DNA of 64,000 nt. It comes from Candidatus Gastranaerophilales bacterium. GTDB taxonomy: Bacteria > Cyanobacteriota > Vampirovibrionia > Gastranaerophilales > Gastranaerophilaceae. This document shows positions 16,689 through 26,482 of this stretch, piece after piece (position 1 is the stretch's first letter; each line of letters begins with the position of its first letter). The stretch is from assembly GCA_944322615.1 (NCBI GenBank), contig CALUPH010000003.1, forward strand, positions 124,001 through 188,000. Direction: 5' to 3'. A program made the position numbers and the translations under genes. The notes under the pieces were generated by a model. That model searched no databases, had not been told where the DNA came from, and saw only the letters and a list, made by a program, of their open reading frames with translations.

Positions 16689-18062
16689 ATGTATAATGTA
16701 GCTATTGTTGGTGGCGGACCTGCCGGAATATTTGCGGCACTTGAGATTGTAAAACTTAAGCCGGAATGGAAAGTTGTTCTTGTTGAAAAAGGTGTACAAA
16801 TAGAAAAAAGAAAATGCCTTTTAAGAGAAGGATATGAAAAGTGTCCTACCTGCAAAAAATGTGGTTTACTTTGCGGTTGGGGCGGAGCAGGTGCTTTTTC
16901 TGACGGTAAATTAACACTTACCCCTGATGTTGGAGGTCACCTTCTTGATTATATGTCAAGAAAAAATGTTGAAGATTTAGTTAAATACACTGATGATACA
17001 TATCTTAAATTTGGTGCAACAGATGAAGTTTTCGGCTTAGACAGAGAAGCGTTTGCGGATATAGAACGTGCCGCGACTTTAGCAGAATTAAAACTTGTTC
17101 ACTCTCCCGTAAGACACTTGGGAACAGAAAGAAGTTTGAATGTTCTAAAAAACATGCAAGACTACTTAGATAAAAGAATTACAATTTTATATGATACAAT
17201 AGCTGACCAATTAATAGTTGAAAACGGTCAAGTAAAAGGATTTATTACTCAAGATAATCAAAAAATTACAGCAGAGCATATTATTATAGCACCCGGAAGA
17301 GAAGGTGCTGATTGGTTAACCCATGAATTTGCTAAAAATAAAATAGGTATGGTTAACAATGCAGTTGATGTGGGTGTTCGTGTTGAACTTCCGGCTCCTG
17401 TTTTTGAACCGATTACCGAAAAATTATACGAATCAAAACTTATATATCATTCACCAACATTTGGTGATGAAGTTAGAACATTCTGTATGAATCCATATGG
17501 AGAAGTAGTAACTGAAAATTATTCAGGTATTGCTACCGTTAACGGACACAGCTATGCAAATTACAGAACTAATAATACAAACTTTGCATTATTGGTATCA
17601 GAAAAATTCACAGAACCTTTTAAAGAACCGATTGCATACGGACAACACGTAGCAAGATTAGCAAATATGCTTGCCGGCGGTGTATTAGTCCAAAGATTTG
17701 GAGACTTGCTTGACGGACGCCGTTCTACTCCGGAAAGAATTAAGAACAGCATAATAACTCCAACTCTTTCTTGTGCAACTCCAGGTGATTTAAGCCTTGT
17801 TCTTCCATACAGACAAATGACTGCTATTATTGAAATGCTTTATGCTTTAGATAAAATAGCACCGGGTACTGCATCAAGATATACATTACTATATGGTATA
17901 GAAGTAAAATTCTATTCGGGAAGAGTAAAACTTACAAATGATTTAGAAACCGAAGGTGTTAAAAATCTATACGCAATCGGAGATGGTGCAGGTGTAACAA
18001 GAGGCTTAATACAAGCTTCCGCATCAGGTGTTCACGCTGCAAGAGTAATTTGTTCTAAATAA
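16689..18062 (+). CDS. FAD-dependent dehydrogenase, COG2509 family
   Basis: A 457-residue flavoprotein. An N-terminal Rossmann motif, VAIVGGGPAGIFAA, is followed by a Cys-rich insert (CPTCKKCGLLCGWGGAG at about 56-72, four Cys in C-x2-C-x2-C-x3-C) and the GAFSDGKL motif typical of this family. A C-terminal AIGDGAG motif closes the FAD site. The exact substrate is unknown in the family. I start at the ATG at 16689, which has GTGGAG 6 bases upstream; the GTG at 16677 is part of that box. It is followed 16 bases later by gcvT, so it is probably co-transcribed. Confidence 0.85.
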   Translation: MYNVAIVGGGPAGIFAALEIVKLKPEWKVVLVEKGVQIEKRKCLLREGYEKCPTCKKCGLLCGWGGAGAFSDGKLTLTPDVGGHLLDYMSRKNVEDLVKYTDDTYLKFGATDEVFGLDREAFADIERAATLAELKLVHSPVRHLGTERSLNVLKNMQDYLDKRITILYDTIADQLIVENGQVKGFITQDNQKITAEHIIIAPGREGADWLTHEFAKNKIGMVNNAVDVGVRVELPAPVFEPITEKLYESKLIYHSPTFGDEVRTFCMNPYGEVVTENYSGIATVNGHSYANYRTNNTNFALLVSEKFTEPFKEPIAYGQHVARLANMLAGGVLVQRFGDLLDGRRSTPERIKNSIITPTLSCATPGDLSLVLPYRQMTAIIEMLYALDKIAPGTASRYTLLYGIEVKFYSGRVKLTNDLETEGVKNLYAIGDGAGVTRGLIQASASGVHAARVICSK

Positions 18063-18078
18063 AAGAAAAGAGATAAAT

Positions 18079-19182
18079 ATGGCAAGAACATTTTTATATA
18101 ACGACCACGTTAGACTTGGCGCAAAAATGGTTGATTTTGCTGGCTGGGAAATGCCTGTTCAATATACAAGTATTATAGAAGAACATAACAATGTAAGAAA
18201 CAATGCCGGTTTATTTGATGTTTCACATATGGGCGAAATTTTTGTAACAGGTAGTGATGCATTAAACTTTTTACAAACCCTTGCTCCGCAAGATATTTCC
18301 AAAGTTATAGATAAAAAAGCCAAATACTGTCAATTTACAACAGAAAAAGGCGGTATTGTTGATGACTTATTCATATATAAGTTAGAAGACAATAATTATT
18401 TGTTAATTGTAAACGCTTCAAGACTTGAGGATGATTACAATTGGTTAATCAAAAATAAAAATAGTTTTGACGTAGAAATAAAAAACAAATCAAATGAATT
18501 ATCAATGGTTGCCCTTCAAGGTCCGAAAGCTTCTGATATTTTGGAAGAAGTTGGTTTAAATAAAGAACATCAACCACATACAATGTTCATAACGAAAACA
18601 AAACTTATCGGAGAAGATGTATATATTTCAAGAACCGGATACACAGGCGAAGACGGATTTGAAATAATCATAAGGAATGAAAAAGTTTCAGACTTGTGGA
18701 ATACAATTCTTGAAAAAGGTAAGAAATATAATATTTTACCAATCGGACTTGGTGCAAGAGATACATTAAGACTTGAAGCAGCAATGAGTTTATATGGACA
18801 TGAATTGGATGAAAACACATCACCAATTGAAGCAACTTTAACTTGGTCTATAGATAAGGACAAAACCGAAGATTATATTGGTAAAGATATAATCCTAAAC
18901 CAAATTAAGAACGGAGTAGAAAAGAAATTAATTGCATTCAAAATGACAGATAGAGCAATTGCTCGTAACGGATATAAAATATGTTTAAATAATGAAGAAA
19001 TAGGCTACGTTACAAGCGGATGTGTTGCACCTTCGATCGGACAAAATATTGGCTTGGGTTATATAAAAACAAACAAAAATTTAAAAATTAATGATACAAT
19101 TCAAATAATGATACGTAATAAGTTATATAATGCTATAATTACAAGCAAAAACTTTATAGAGAAACATAATAGAGGAAATTAA
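18079..19182 (+). CDS. gcvT: Aminomethyltransferase (glycine cleavage T protein)
   Basis: A 367-residue T protein of normal length, with the N-terminal folate-binding region (VDFAGWEMPVQY; GLFDVSHMGEI), the SRTGYTGEDGFEI loop and a GLGARDTLRLEA segment that holds the catalytic Asp and Arg. It transfers the methylene group from lipoyl-bound aminomethyl to tetrahydrofolate and releases ammonia. It is the first gcv gene in a run with gcvH and gcvPA. Confidence 0.95.
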   Translation: MARTFLYNDHVRLGAKMVDFAGWEMPVQYTSIIEEHNNVRNNAGLFDVSHMGEIFVTGSDALNFLQTLAPQDISKVIDKKAKYCQFTTEKGGIVDDLFIYKLEDNNYLLIVNASRLEDDYNWLIKNKNSFDVEIKNKSNELSMVALQGPKASDILEEVGLNKEHQPHTMFITKTKLIGEDVYISRTGYTGEDGFEIIIRNEKVSDLWNTILEKGKKYNILPIGLGARDTLRLEAAMSLYGHELDENTSPIEATLTWSIDKDKTEDYIGKDIILNQIKNGVEKKLIAFKMTDRAIARNGYKICLNNEEIGYVTSGCVAPSIGQNIGLGYIKTNKNLKINDTIQIMIRNKLYNAIITSKNFIEKHNRGN

Positions 19183-19198
19183 CCTGAGGAGTAATTAA

Positions 19199-19579
19199 AT
19201 GACTGTAAAAGACAATATGTTATGCAGTAAATCACATGAATATGTATATGAAGAAAACGGCAATTATAATATAGGTTTAACAGACTATGCAATAGAGCAA
19301 CTTGGCGATATTGTTTTTGTTGAATTGCCGGAAGTAGGAACAAAATATACAAAAGGTGAAATATTCGGAACAATAGAATCAGTAAAAGCCGCATCAGAAA
19401 TATACATGCCAGTTGGCGGTACTGTAGTGGAAATCAATGAACAATTGATTGAAAAACCTGAACTATTAAACGAAGAACCTTTTGAAGATATGTGGTTAAT
19501 AAAAGTTTCTTCAGAAGCATATTTAGAAGATAGTAAAGATTTATTGGATTACACAACATATAAAGAAGAAGTTGAATAG
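19199..19579 (+). CDS. gcvH: Glycine cleavage H protein (lipoyl carrier)
   Basis: A 126-residue H protein with the lipoylation motif IESVKAASEIYMP, where the Lys after V carries lipoate (about residue 63). The surrounding GDIVFVELPEVG and EPFEDMWLIKV strands fit the family. It shuttles the aminomethyl group between the P, T and L proteins. GAGGAG precedes the ATG. The stop lies 1 base before the chosen gcvPA start. Confidence 0.95.
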   Translation: MTVKDNMLCSKSHEYVYEENGNYNIGLTDYAIEQLGDIVFVELPEVGTKYTKGEIFGTIESVKAASEIYMPVGGTVVEINEQLIEKPELLNEEPFEDMWLIKVSSEAYLEDSKDLLDYTTYKEEVE

Positions 19580-19580
19580 A

Positions 19581-20879
19581 ATGAAAAATTTTAAAGCTAA
19601 TTCAGATGAAACAATAAAGGAAATGCTTGAAAGCATCGGAGAAAAAAATCTTGATGATTTATTTTCTATGGTAGATAAAAGAGCAATAATGCCAAAATTA
19701 AATTTACCTGATGCACTAAGTGAAATGGAAACTCAAAAAGATATAAAAAAGCTATCAAAAGAAAATAATATAGAATATTCATATTTTATAGGAGCAGGAG
19801 CATACAAAAGATTTATTCCTGCTGCCATTTCACAAATTTCGTCAAGATTTGAATTTAATACAGCATATACACCATATCAACCTGAAATTTCTCAAGGAAC
19901 ATTACAAGTAATATACGAATTTCAATCTATGATTTGTGATATTACAGGTATGGATGTATGTAATGCATCTGTGTATGATGCAGGAAATGCTTGTGCTGAA
20001 GCTATGTTAATGGCTTCAAGAATAAGTGGTAGAGATAAAATTCTTGTTAGCAAAAGTATAAATCCTCAATATATGGAAGTTATAAAGACATACGCTAACG
20101 CTGGGGATATCAAAGTAGAATTCATTGAAACAAGAAATTTCAAAACAGATTTAGATTCTATACAGGATAAATTAACCTCAGGAGAATACTCTGCTTTATT
20201 AATTCAAAATCCAAACTTTTATGGAACTATTGAGGATATAGATAAACTCAAAAATCTGAATAAAGACACAAAAACATTGTTAATTATGTGTTTAGAAATG
20301 ATGAGTAATACAGTATTGAATAAACCATCAACATATAATGCAGATATTGTAGTGGGCGATGTACAGTCTTTTGGAAATCCTGTTTCTTATGGCGGTCCAT
20401 ATGCAGGCTTTATTGCAACATTAGATAAATACAAAAGACAAATGCCCGGTAGAATTGTCGGCAGAACATTAGACGCTGAAGGTAAACAAGCATTTACATT
20501 AACACTTCAAGCAAGAGAACAACACATAAGAAGAGAAAAAGCAACCAGCAATATTTGTTCAAATCAAGGATTAGCGATATTAAATGCAGTTATTTACCTT
20601 TCATTATTAGGTAAAAAAGGAACACAGCAAGCTGCATACTTAAGTGCAAAGAATGCGCATATGTTGGCTGATGGATTACAAAAAAAGGGTTATAATGTAT
20701 TAAATCAAGATTTCTTTAATGAGTTCATTTTAGAAATTGATAATGCCGATAACTTCTTAGCAAAAATGAAACAAAATGGAATATTAGCAGGCTATAAAAC
20801 AGGCACAAAACAAATATTAGTGTGCTGTACAGAAATAATAACAAAAGAAGAAATAGAAAAATACATAAACTGTGCATAA
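19581..20879 (+). CDS. gcvPA: Glycine dehydrogenase (decarboxylating) subunit 1
   Basis: A 432-residue protein matching the N-terminal half of P protein: SYFIGAGAYKRFIPAAI, YTPYQPEISQGTLQ, YDAGNACAEAML and SYGGPYAGFIAT in the expected order. The two-subunit enzyme needs GcvPB, which carries the pyridoxal phosphate Lys. No gcvPB follows; the next gene is a glycosyltransferase. I start at the ATG at 19581, one base after the gcvH stop; a TTG at 19572 would overlap gcvH. The length is slightly short for the family but no motif is missing. Confidence 0.92.
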   Translation: MKNFKANSDETIKEMLESIGEKNLDDLFSMVDKRAIMPKLNLPDALSEMETQKDIKKLSKENNIEYSYFIGAGAYKRFIPAAISQISSRFEFNTAYTPYQPEISQGTLQVIYEFQSMICDITGMDVCNASVYDAGNACAEAMLMASRISGRDKILVSKSINPQYMEVIKTYANAGDIKVEFIETRNFKTDLDSIQDKLTSGEYSALLIQNPNFYGTIEDIDKLKNLNKDTKTLLIMCLEMMSNTVLNKPSTYNADIVVGDVQSFGNPVSYGGPYAGFIATLDKYKRQMPGRIVGRTLDAEGKQAFTLTLQAREQHIRREKATSNICSNQGLAILNAVIYLSLLGKKGTQQAAYLSAKNAHMLADGLQKKGYNVLNQDFFNEFILEIDNADNFLAKMKQNGILAGYKTGTKQILVCCTEIITKEEIEKYINCA

Positions 20880-20901
20880 CCAAAAACAAAAAGGGAATAA
20901 A

Positions 20902-22635
20902 ATGGACTATTTAAGAAAAAACTCAAGCTTAATCTCTATAGTTATTTTATTTATAGTTTGTCTTCTCTTATATTTTCCCAATATAGGAGGCTACCCTTTT
21001 ATAGATACAGATGAAACAAAATTTGTATCAATAGCAAAAGATATGCTAAATTACAGTGACTGGATTAATATAAAGATAAACGGAGAAAAAGCTTTTGATA
21101 TTTCTCCATTATTTTTTTGGATAACAAATTTATCTTGTTTGCTTTTTGGGAAAATAAGCAGTGAAACAGTAAGATTGCCAATTTCTATAATATCTGCAAT
21201 CGGAATAATTTTTCTTTATATAAGCATAAAGAAGATTCTAAGAAAAACTTATTCTTTTATAATTTCCTTGATAATGGCAACTTGCTTAGGCACAGTCGTT
21301 TTTTCACGACTTGCAACAAATGATTTTATATTTGTTATCACAACAATGGCGGCTATTCTATTTTCTTACTTGGCAATATTCACAAATGAAGATAAAAGTA
21401 AAACAAAATATTGGATAGGAACATATATTTTCTGTGCATTATCAATATTATGCTCAGGTCTATTCGGTTTCTTTATAGTATTTTTCTCTGTTCTTGCAAT
21501 GCATATTTTTGCAGGAAAACTAAAAGAAATATTTATTCCCAAGAACTTAATAATAGGATTATTAATCTTTGCAATATTATTACTTCCTTGGCATTTAATT
21601 ATGATATATAAATATGGGATACCCTTTGTAAAAGAATATCTCTTTATATACAATTTAATTAATTATATAAGTATTAAAAATATTTTAATTGTAATTGGTT
21701 TCTTTATATTAGGATTTTCCCCATGGTCTTTTTCATTTTTGTGGATATTAGGAAGTAAAGCAAAGGACATATTAACATCAATTTTTTCATACTTTAAAGA
21801 TAACTCAGAAGAAAAACTAAAAGAGAAATGGAATAATCTTAGCAAAATAGATAAATTTCTTTCACTAAATACAATAGTATTCTTTACATCATTAATATTC
21901 GCATTATTGTATGGTTCTAAATATACATATTTAATATTATTCCTAATGTTTCCGGCATCTTGTATTTCCGGTCATTATTGGTTTGAATATATGATAAGAA
22001 AAGAACACGACAGAAGTATATTTTTTGCAACAATGATTCCAAACCTAATCTTCATTATATGTTCATTATTAGGATTATTTGGTCATAACATAATAAATAA
22101 ATGGTTATTTCAAGGTTTAAGCCATTTAATCTTACCTTTAATAATTATATTTTTCATTATTCCGGTTATAAGTATTTTTGCAGTAATTCTAAGAAGCAGA
22201 ATAGTACCATATGCAGCCAATATAATATTAATGCTTAGTTTATCATTTGTTATAACACCTACTATATTTAATTTTATAGCCCTAAATGGCGGAGAAAATG
22301 ATTTAATAAGTTTTGCTCAAATAGCAAATAAGGATAATGCTCCACTAACAGCATTTATACCGGCAAAGAAATACAGTTTAATATATTATTATGATAAACC
22401 TATAACATTTCATAATAACAAAGATTTTGACTGGTTGGAAAAATACTTAAAAGAAAACCCATACACATATGTGGTTGTTGAGATAAAAGATATGTGGGAT
22501 ATTGAAGCAAAAAATATAAAATACATGTTGTTAGACTCAGGGAAAAGATACTGTTTAATACAACATATGGCGACATCTTTACAAGAAATTCAAGAACCAG
22601 AAGAAAATACAGAACCGGAAGTAATAGTATATTAG
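20902..22635 (+). CDS. ArnT/PMT-like membrane glycosyltransferase
   Basis: A 577-residue polytopic membrane protein of the GT-C class. The first periplasmic loop carries the DTDETKF motif at about residues 34-40 (the acidic pair expected for lipid-linked sugar transfer), followed by about 11-12 hydrophobic helices and a soluble C-terminal tail from about 470 on. It probably moves a sugar or aminosugar from undecaprenyl phosphate to lipid A or another surface glycan. The start at 20902 follows AAAAAGGGA. The frame extends upstream into gcvPA, and I reject that extension. Confidence 0.8.
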   Translation: MDYLRKNSSLISIVILFIVCLLLYFPNIGGYPFIDTDETKFVSIAKDMLNYSDWINIKINGEKAFDISPLFFWITNLSCLLFGKISSETVRLPISIISAIGIIFLYISIKKILRKTYSFIISLIMATCLGTVVFSRLATNDFIFVITTMAAILFSYLAIFTNEDKSKTKYWIGTYIFCALSILCSGLFGFFIVFFSVLAMHIFAGKLKEIFIPKNLIIGLLIFAILLLPWHLIMIYKYGIPFVKEYLFIYNLINYISIKNILIVIGFFILGFSPWSFSFLWILGSKAKDILTSIFSYFKDNSEEKLKEKWNNLSKIDKFLSLNTIVFFTSLIFALLYGSKYTYLILFLMFPASCISGHYWFEYMIRKEHDRSIFFATMIPNLIFIICSLLGLFGHNIINKWLFQGLSHLILPLIIIFFIIPVISIFAVILRSRIVPYAANIILMLSLSFVITPTIFNFIALNGGENDLISFAQIANKDNAPLTAFIPAKKYSLIYYYDKPITFHNNKDFDWLEKYLKENPYTYVVVEIKDMWDIEAKNIKYMLLDSGKRYCLIQHMATSLQEIQEPEENTEPEVIVY

Positions 22636-22636
22636 A

Positions 22637-22846
22637 ATGATAAAAAAAATAATTATAAAATTAATAAATATATATCAGTTTTTTTCAAGGCTTAAACCTC
22701 CTGTATGCAGATTTTATCCGACTTGTTCTGAATATACAAAGCAAGCGATAATAAAATACGGAATAATAAAAGGTGGCTATTTAGGAATAAAAAGAATATT
22801 AAAATGTCATCCTTTTCATCCCGGCGGATACGACCCTGTACCATAA
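22637..22846 (+). CDS. yidD: Membrane protein insertion efficiency factor
   Basis: A 69-residue YidD protein with the family core [17 protein letters not shown] followed by [24 protein letters not shown], which is near the consensus. It is thought to help YidC insert inner-membrane proteins. It begins one base after the glycosyltransferase stop, so it is translated with it. Its more common neighbours (rpmH, rnpA, yidC) are not here. Confidence 0.95.
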   Translation: MIKKIIIKLINIYQFFSRLKPPVCRFYPTCSEYTKQAIIKYGIIKGGYLGIKRILKCHPFHPGGYDPVP

Positions 22847-22932
22847 ATTCGTTACAAAAAATTACAAACAAAAGCCTTTTAGTCAAATTTCGAATTTTTT
22901 ATACGTTATTAAAAGCATAGTAAGGTGAATTA

Positions 22933-23013
22933 ATGCTTAGTATAAAAATATATGGAAAAATAAAGGCGAACAAAGAAATTGTTGACCTTATGAATATGAT
23001 ATGGGGGCTTTGA
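22933..23013 (+). CDS. Possible 26-residue leader peptide
   Basis: A short frame (MLSIKIYGKIKANKEIVDLMNMIWGL) with AAGGTG before its ATG ends 6 bases before the start of the next gene; its last codons include the GGGGG ribosome site of that gene. This arrangement would couple translation of the two. There is no run of one amino acid as in attenuators. It may be chance in AT-rich DNA. Confidence 0.3.
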   Translation: MLSIKIYGKIKANKEIVDLMNMIWGL

Positions 23014-23019
23014 TTTATT

Positions 23020-24351
23020 ATGTCTATGAATATAGGATCAAAACTCGTATCAAAATTAGGTTCTCCAAATTCCAGAATACCATTAGCAGCAAAAGATATA
23101 TTTAATTCTACAGGTTACACATATTTTTCCTATGATGCAGGCGGTAAGATTGAAGGCAAAGACAGACTTGTAGATGAAGTAGGAACCGGAGCCTTATGGC
23201 TATTCGGTATACCAGCCTATAAAAAATTAATTGATAAGACTATATTTAAAAAAGCAGGCATTTCTCCTGAAGTAGACGTAAGAATCTTAAAAGATAATGA
23301 TTATTTAAAAAAAGCAATAGAAAATGCTCCAACCAAAACAATAATGGAGGATTTAAAAAAAGCCGGAGCTAATATTCCAAAAACAAAAGCCCTTACCATA
23401 CTCAAATTTGGTATGTCACTTGGCTTAACTATGCTTTCATATTTTGCATTAACTAAATTCAAGCAAAATATGACAAAAAAGAACATTGAAAAAGAATTTC
23501 TAGCTAAACAAATTGAAAATCAACCAGAAACATTGTCACCTTACAATAATGAAAACCCGATTTTTTCTGATTTTAATCAGGGAAAGAAAAAAAATAACAC
23601 ACCATCATTTGGGTCATCTTCACTATCAAAAGTAGCTGAATCAATTGTACTAAACCCAATAAATAATATGTTCGTACTTGATACTTGTATATCAGGAGAG
23701 AGACTTTCCAGTGCAAGAACAAAAGGTGAATTTGCAGAATACGGAATAAAAGAAGGTTCTTTTTTATTTTTTGTATATATAGCAGACAAATTAATAAAGA
23801 AAGGAATTGAAACCGCATCTGAAAAAATATTAAAAAGTCCAATAAAACTGGATGCAAAATTTTTATCCACAAACTTAGCAGAGAATATACTTAAGCAAAA
23901 ATCACTTCAAGATGAAATAAAGGAATTTAGTAAAAAATTCGGTAAAAATTGTGATACGAATGCTTTATATGAATATATATTTAAAAATCAAAACAGCACA
24001 GTTGTAGAAGCAGCAAAAAGTTCAGGAATTATTTCTACAATAAAAACAGGGCAAATTGACACAAGAAAATATATCGACGTAAAGAAAATGCAAGAACTTG
24101 CAGAAAATCTGCAAAAATTCATATCATCTTCAACCAATTCAAATAATACAAAATCCTATCTAAACAAAATTAAAGCATTAAAAGTAGGTTCAACAATGCT
24201 TAACATAGGAGTATGTTGTTTATTCTTAGGTTATGTTGTTCCCAAAATGATGTATGACTACAGAAAAAAACATCAAAACGGAAAAAATGATTTCCACGTA
24301 AAAACAGAATATGAAAAAGAACTCGCAACAAAACATGCAAAATCACTTTAA
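23020..24351 (+). CDS. Unknown membrane protein with PSFG motif
   Basis: A 443-residue protein with no recognised domain. Likely membrane segments are at about 131-147, at about 245-260 (weak) and at about 407-425. A Lys-rich linker at about 180-200 carries NTPSFGSS, one of the five SF(x)G strings in host proteins of this window. The rest is helical and Lys-rich. It is probably a lineage-specific inner-membrane protein. It is preceded by a possible leader peptide and followed by another short SFG protein. Confidence 0.75.
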   Translation: MSMNIGSKLVSKLGSPNSRIPLAAKDIFNSTGYTYFSYDAGGKIEGKDRLVDEVGTGALWLFGIPAYKKLIDKTIFKKAGISPEVDVRILKDNDYLKKAIENAPTKTIMEDLKKAGANIPKTKALTILKFGMSLGLTMLSYFALTKFKQNMTKKNIEKEFLAKQIENQPETLSPYNNENPIFSDFNQGKKKNNTPSFGSSSLSKVAESIVLNPINNMFVLDTCISGERLSSARTKGEFAEYGIKEGSFLFFVYIADKLIKKGIETASEKILKSPIKLDAKFLSTNLAENILKQKSLQDEIKEFSKKFGKNCDTNALYEYIFKNQNSTVVEAAKSSGIISTIKTGQIDTRKYIDVKKMQELAENLQKFISSSTNSNNTKSYLNKIKALKVGSTMLNIGVCCLFLGYVVPKMMYDYRKKHQNGKNDFHVKTEYEKELATKHAKSL

Positions 24352-24366
24352 ATAAGAAAAATATAT

Positions 24367-24374
24367 GCTATAAT
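24367..24374 (+). promoter_or_regulatory. Extended -10 promoter
   Basis: TGCTATAAT (the TG at 24366-24367) is an extended -10 element with no good -35 box. It lies about 26 bases before the ATG at 24400, which has its own AAGGAG box. The same TGCTATAAT string precedes the homocitrate-synthase-like operon at 42,930. Confidence 0.55.
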
Positions 24375-24399
24375 ATTAGTAGTAAGGAGTGTAAAAGAA

Positions 24400-24684
24400 A
24401 TGTTGACATCATATTTAGCAATGCAAAATGCTATTTTAGCTCAAAATATGGCTACATCAAGGATGATGCAGAATGCAGACAATATGATGGCATCTGTAAG
24501 TTTTGGAAACAGTTTGCCGCTTCGTCCTTCTTTTGCAAAAGCAAACGAAGCTGAACTTCAAACAAAAGCAGATGAAACAAAAGTATCTATTTTGCAAAAA
24601 ATCATTGATGCAATTCAAAAGAAATTAGGCAAAGATATCGAAAAATCAACACCAAAATATTCCGGTGTTAACTACGTTGCTTAA
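24400..24684 (+). CDS. Small SFG-motif protein, unknown
   Basis: A 94-residue protein: a Met- and Gln-rich helix (residues 1-30, MQNAILAQNMATSRMMQNADNMM), then VSFGNSLPLRPSF at about 33-45, then a charged helix and a C-terminal KYSGVNYVA. There is no signal peptide or transmembrane segment. It has its own extended -10 promoter and a strong AAGGAG box, which suggests high expression. It is one of the clearest carriers of the SF(x)G motif. Function unknown. Confidence 0.7.
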   Translation: MLTSYLAMQNAILAQNMATSRMMQNADNMMASVSFGNSLPLRPSFAKANEAELQTKADETKVSILQKIIDAIQKKLGKDIEKSTPKYSGVNYVA

Positions 24685-24703
24685 ATACTTATTATTAATA
24701 CTT

Positions 24704-24732
24704 TTGAGCTTTCCCTTTCAATATGATATAAT
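24704..24732 (+). promoter_or_regulatory. Promoter upstream of the HExxH protein
   Basis: TTGAGC (24704-24709) and TATAAT (24727-24732) are separated by 17 bases. The predicted start of transcription, near 24739, leaves a short leader before the ATG at 24756. Confidence 0.7.
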
Positions 24733-24755
24733 CTGTCTATGAAAGGTAGATTTTG

Positions 24756-26378
24756 ATGCGTAGAGAAAAAGCAAATAAAATTTCTTTAAAATTTATATTT
24801 TTCCTATTAGTTATATTTTCTGTAATTGTTTTCTATATAAGCCAACCAAGTGATAACAAAAAAATTAACAAATCCAAAACATTTGAAGAGATGTTAGAAT
24901 ATTCAAACACTAGTTTTACAAACAAAATAAAAGAAAAAGGAAACAATAGAATATCTGAAGATTATAAAAAAGAAAACAAAGTAAAAACATTAAATCAAAC
25001 ACAATATATACCACAAAAGCCAATAGAACAGGCAAATTATACAACAACTAATAATTATGATAGATTACTGGATTCACTATCGGAGTATCCAGCTAAGAGC
25101 ATATCATCTGCGACAAATATCGTAAATAAATTATTAGTATATAAAGGATATCCTCAAAATTGTTTAAGAGTAGTTTCAAGTGATATTGATCAATCAAAGT
25201 CAAAAACAGAAGGAAGTTATCAAGTTGCAAATTTTGATTTTAGTTCAGGCAATATGTATATAAGCAGCAAAATGTTATATGAGCTTGATACAAAAGTATT
25301 AATTGCAATAATAGCGCATGAACTTGACCATTTTGACAAACTGGTAAAAGTATGTAAATACATGGGATTACAACAATTCAAGCAATTATTGGAAGATAAT
25401 AAAATAAAAAACATAGATGTTTCTTTTTGGAGCAGAGCATCAATGTATGCCAATCTAAAAAATTTTAATGGGGAATATTATAAACAAGCATTAACAAGAT
25501 TTATAACTCAAAATGATTTAGAACTAACAAGTTCATATTCTGACTTTTACAGACTATCAGAAAATATAAGAAACCCATTAGAAATAAGCGCCTATGCAGA
25601 ATCGGACTATGTATACAGACACTTTAACATTCCGATAGAAGAAGGTCCGATGAAGATTCTGATTAAAAAGTTCAATGACGTAGATTGGGGAATATATAAC
25701 ACAATCTCACAAAATCCGTTAATAAAGGAAGAGAGAATTGCCATTTTTGATTATTTCTTTTTAGAAGCAATAATTACAAGATTTCCTGACTTACAAAGTA
25801 TATACAATGAATGCCGTCTACAAAAGAATGGAGATTTAACAGCATTTTGGTATGCTTTTGAAAATAATGTAAGAAGTTTCTACCAAAAAGGAGAAATGGA
25901 CAAAGAAACATATAATAAAATGCTCAATATACTAACTATAACAGAATCAAAAATAAAACAGGGAATAACAGATGAAGAAATAGCAACAGCATTAAAATAC
26001 AAAATAAATACTCTTTTCTCTAATTTAGTATATCCAAATGCATTACAAAATTTAGAGAAAACAACTATAAATTACCTAAAATATATAAAAGAGAAAAATA
26101 TAAATGATGCTGCACAAGAACTAAAATGTATTCTAATATTAATAAATATGGAGAATGAAATAAACACAAGAAATCCGGAAATCAAAACATCTTTATATTA
26201 TATAAAAATACCTGAAAGCCTTACAAAAATATATAAAGTAGCAGATAAAAGACAAATGTTTATAAACATATATAACAATCCGGCATTCAAATCAACTTTA
26301 GAACAAAATCAAACAGAACAAAAACATTTAGAAAAATTATTAGCACAAAATAAACTTGACATAAGAATTAATAATTAA
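24756..26378 (+). CDS. Membrane-anchored putative zinc metalloprotease
   Basis: A 540-residue protein with one N-terminal membrane anchor (about 12-29) and a long extracytoplasmic part. AHELDHFDK at about 187-195 contains HExxH (H188, E189, H192), the zinc-binding and catalytic motif of gluzincin/metzincin-type peptidases. A later LEISAYAESDYVYR segment could give the third ligand, as in proteins where E-x-x-A follows the first helix. The C-terminal 250 residues are helical. The start at 24756 is preferred to the TTG one codon earlier. The family is otherwise unknown to me. Confidence 0.65.
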   Translation: MRREKANKISLKFIFFLLVIFSVIVFYISQPSDNKKINKSKTFEEMLEYSNTSFTNKIKEKGNNRISEDYKKENKVKTLNQTQYIPQKPIEQANYTTTNNYDRLLDSLSEYPAKSISSATNIVNKLLVYKGYPQNCLRVVSSDIDQSKSKTEGSYQVANFDFSSGNMYISSKMLYELDTKVLIAIIAHELDHFDKLVKVCKYMGLQQFKQLLEDNKIKNIDVSFWSRASMYANLKNFNGEYYKQALTRFITQNDLELTSSYSDFYRLSENIRNPLEISAYAESDYVYRHFNIPIEEGPMKILIKKFNDVDWGIYNTISQNPLIKEERIAIFDYFFLEAIITRFPDLQSIYNECRLQKNGDLTAFWYAFENNVRSFYQKGEMDKETYNKMLNILTITESKIKQGITDEEIATALKYKINTLFSNLVYPNALQNLEKTTINYLKYIKEKNINDAAQELKCILILINMENEINTRNPEIKTSLYYIKIPESLTKIYKVADKRQMFINIYNNPAFKSTLEQNQTEQKHLEKLLAQNKLDIRINN

Positions 26379-26482
26379 ATCTAACCATAAAAATATATAA
26401 ACCTCGACTAAATGTATGGTATGACTTCCAATATCATAAGATTTATGCTTTAATTTACATATAATAATTAGAGAATAGTATT

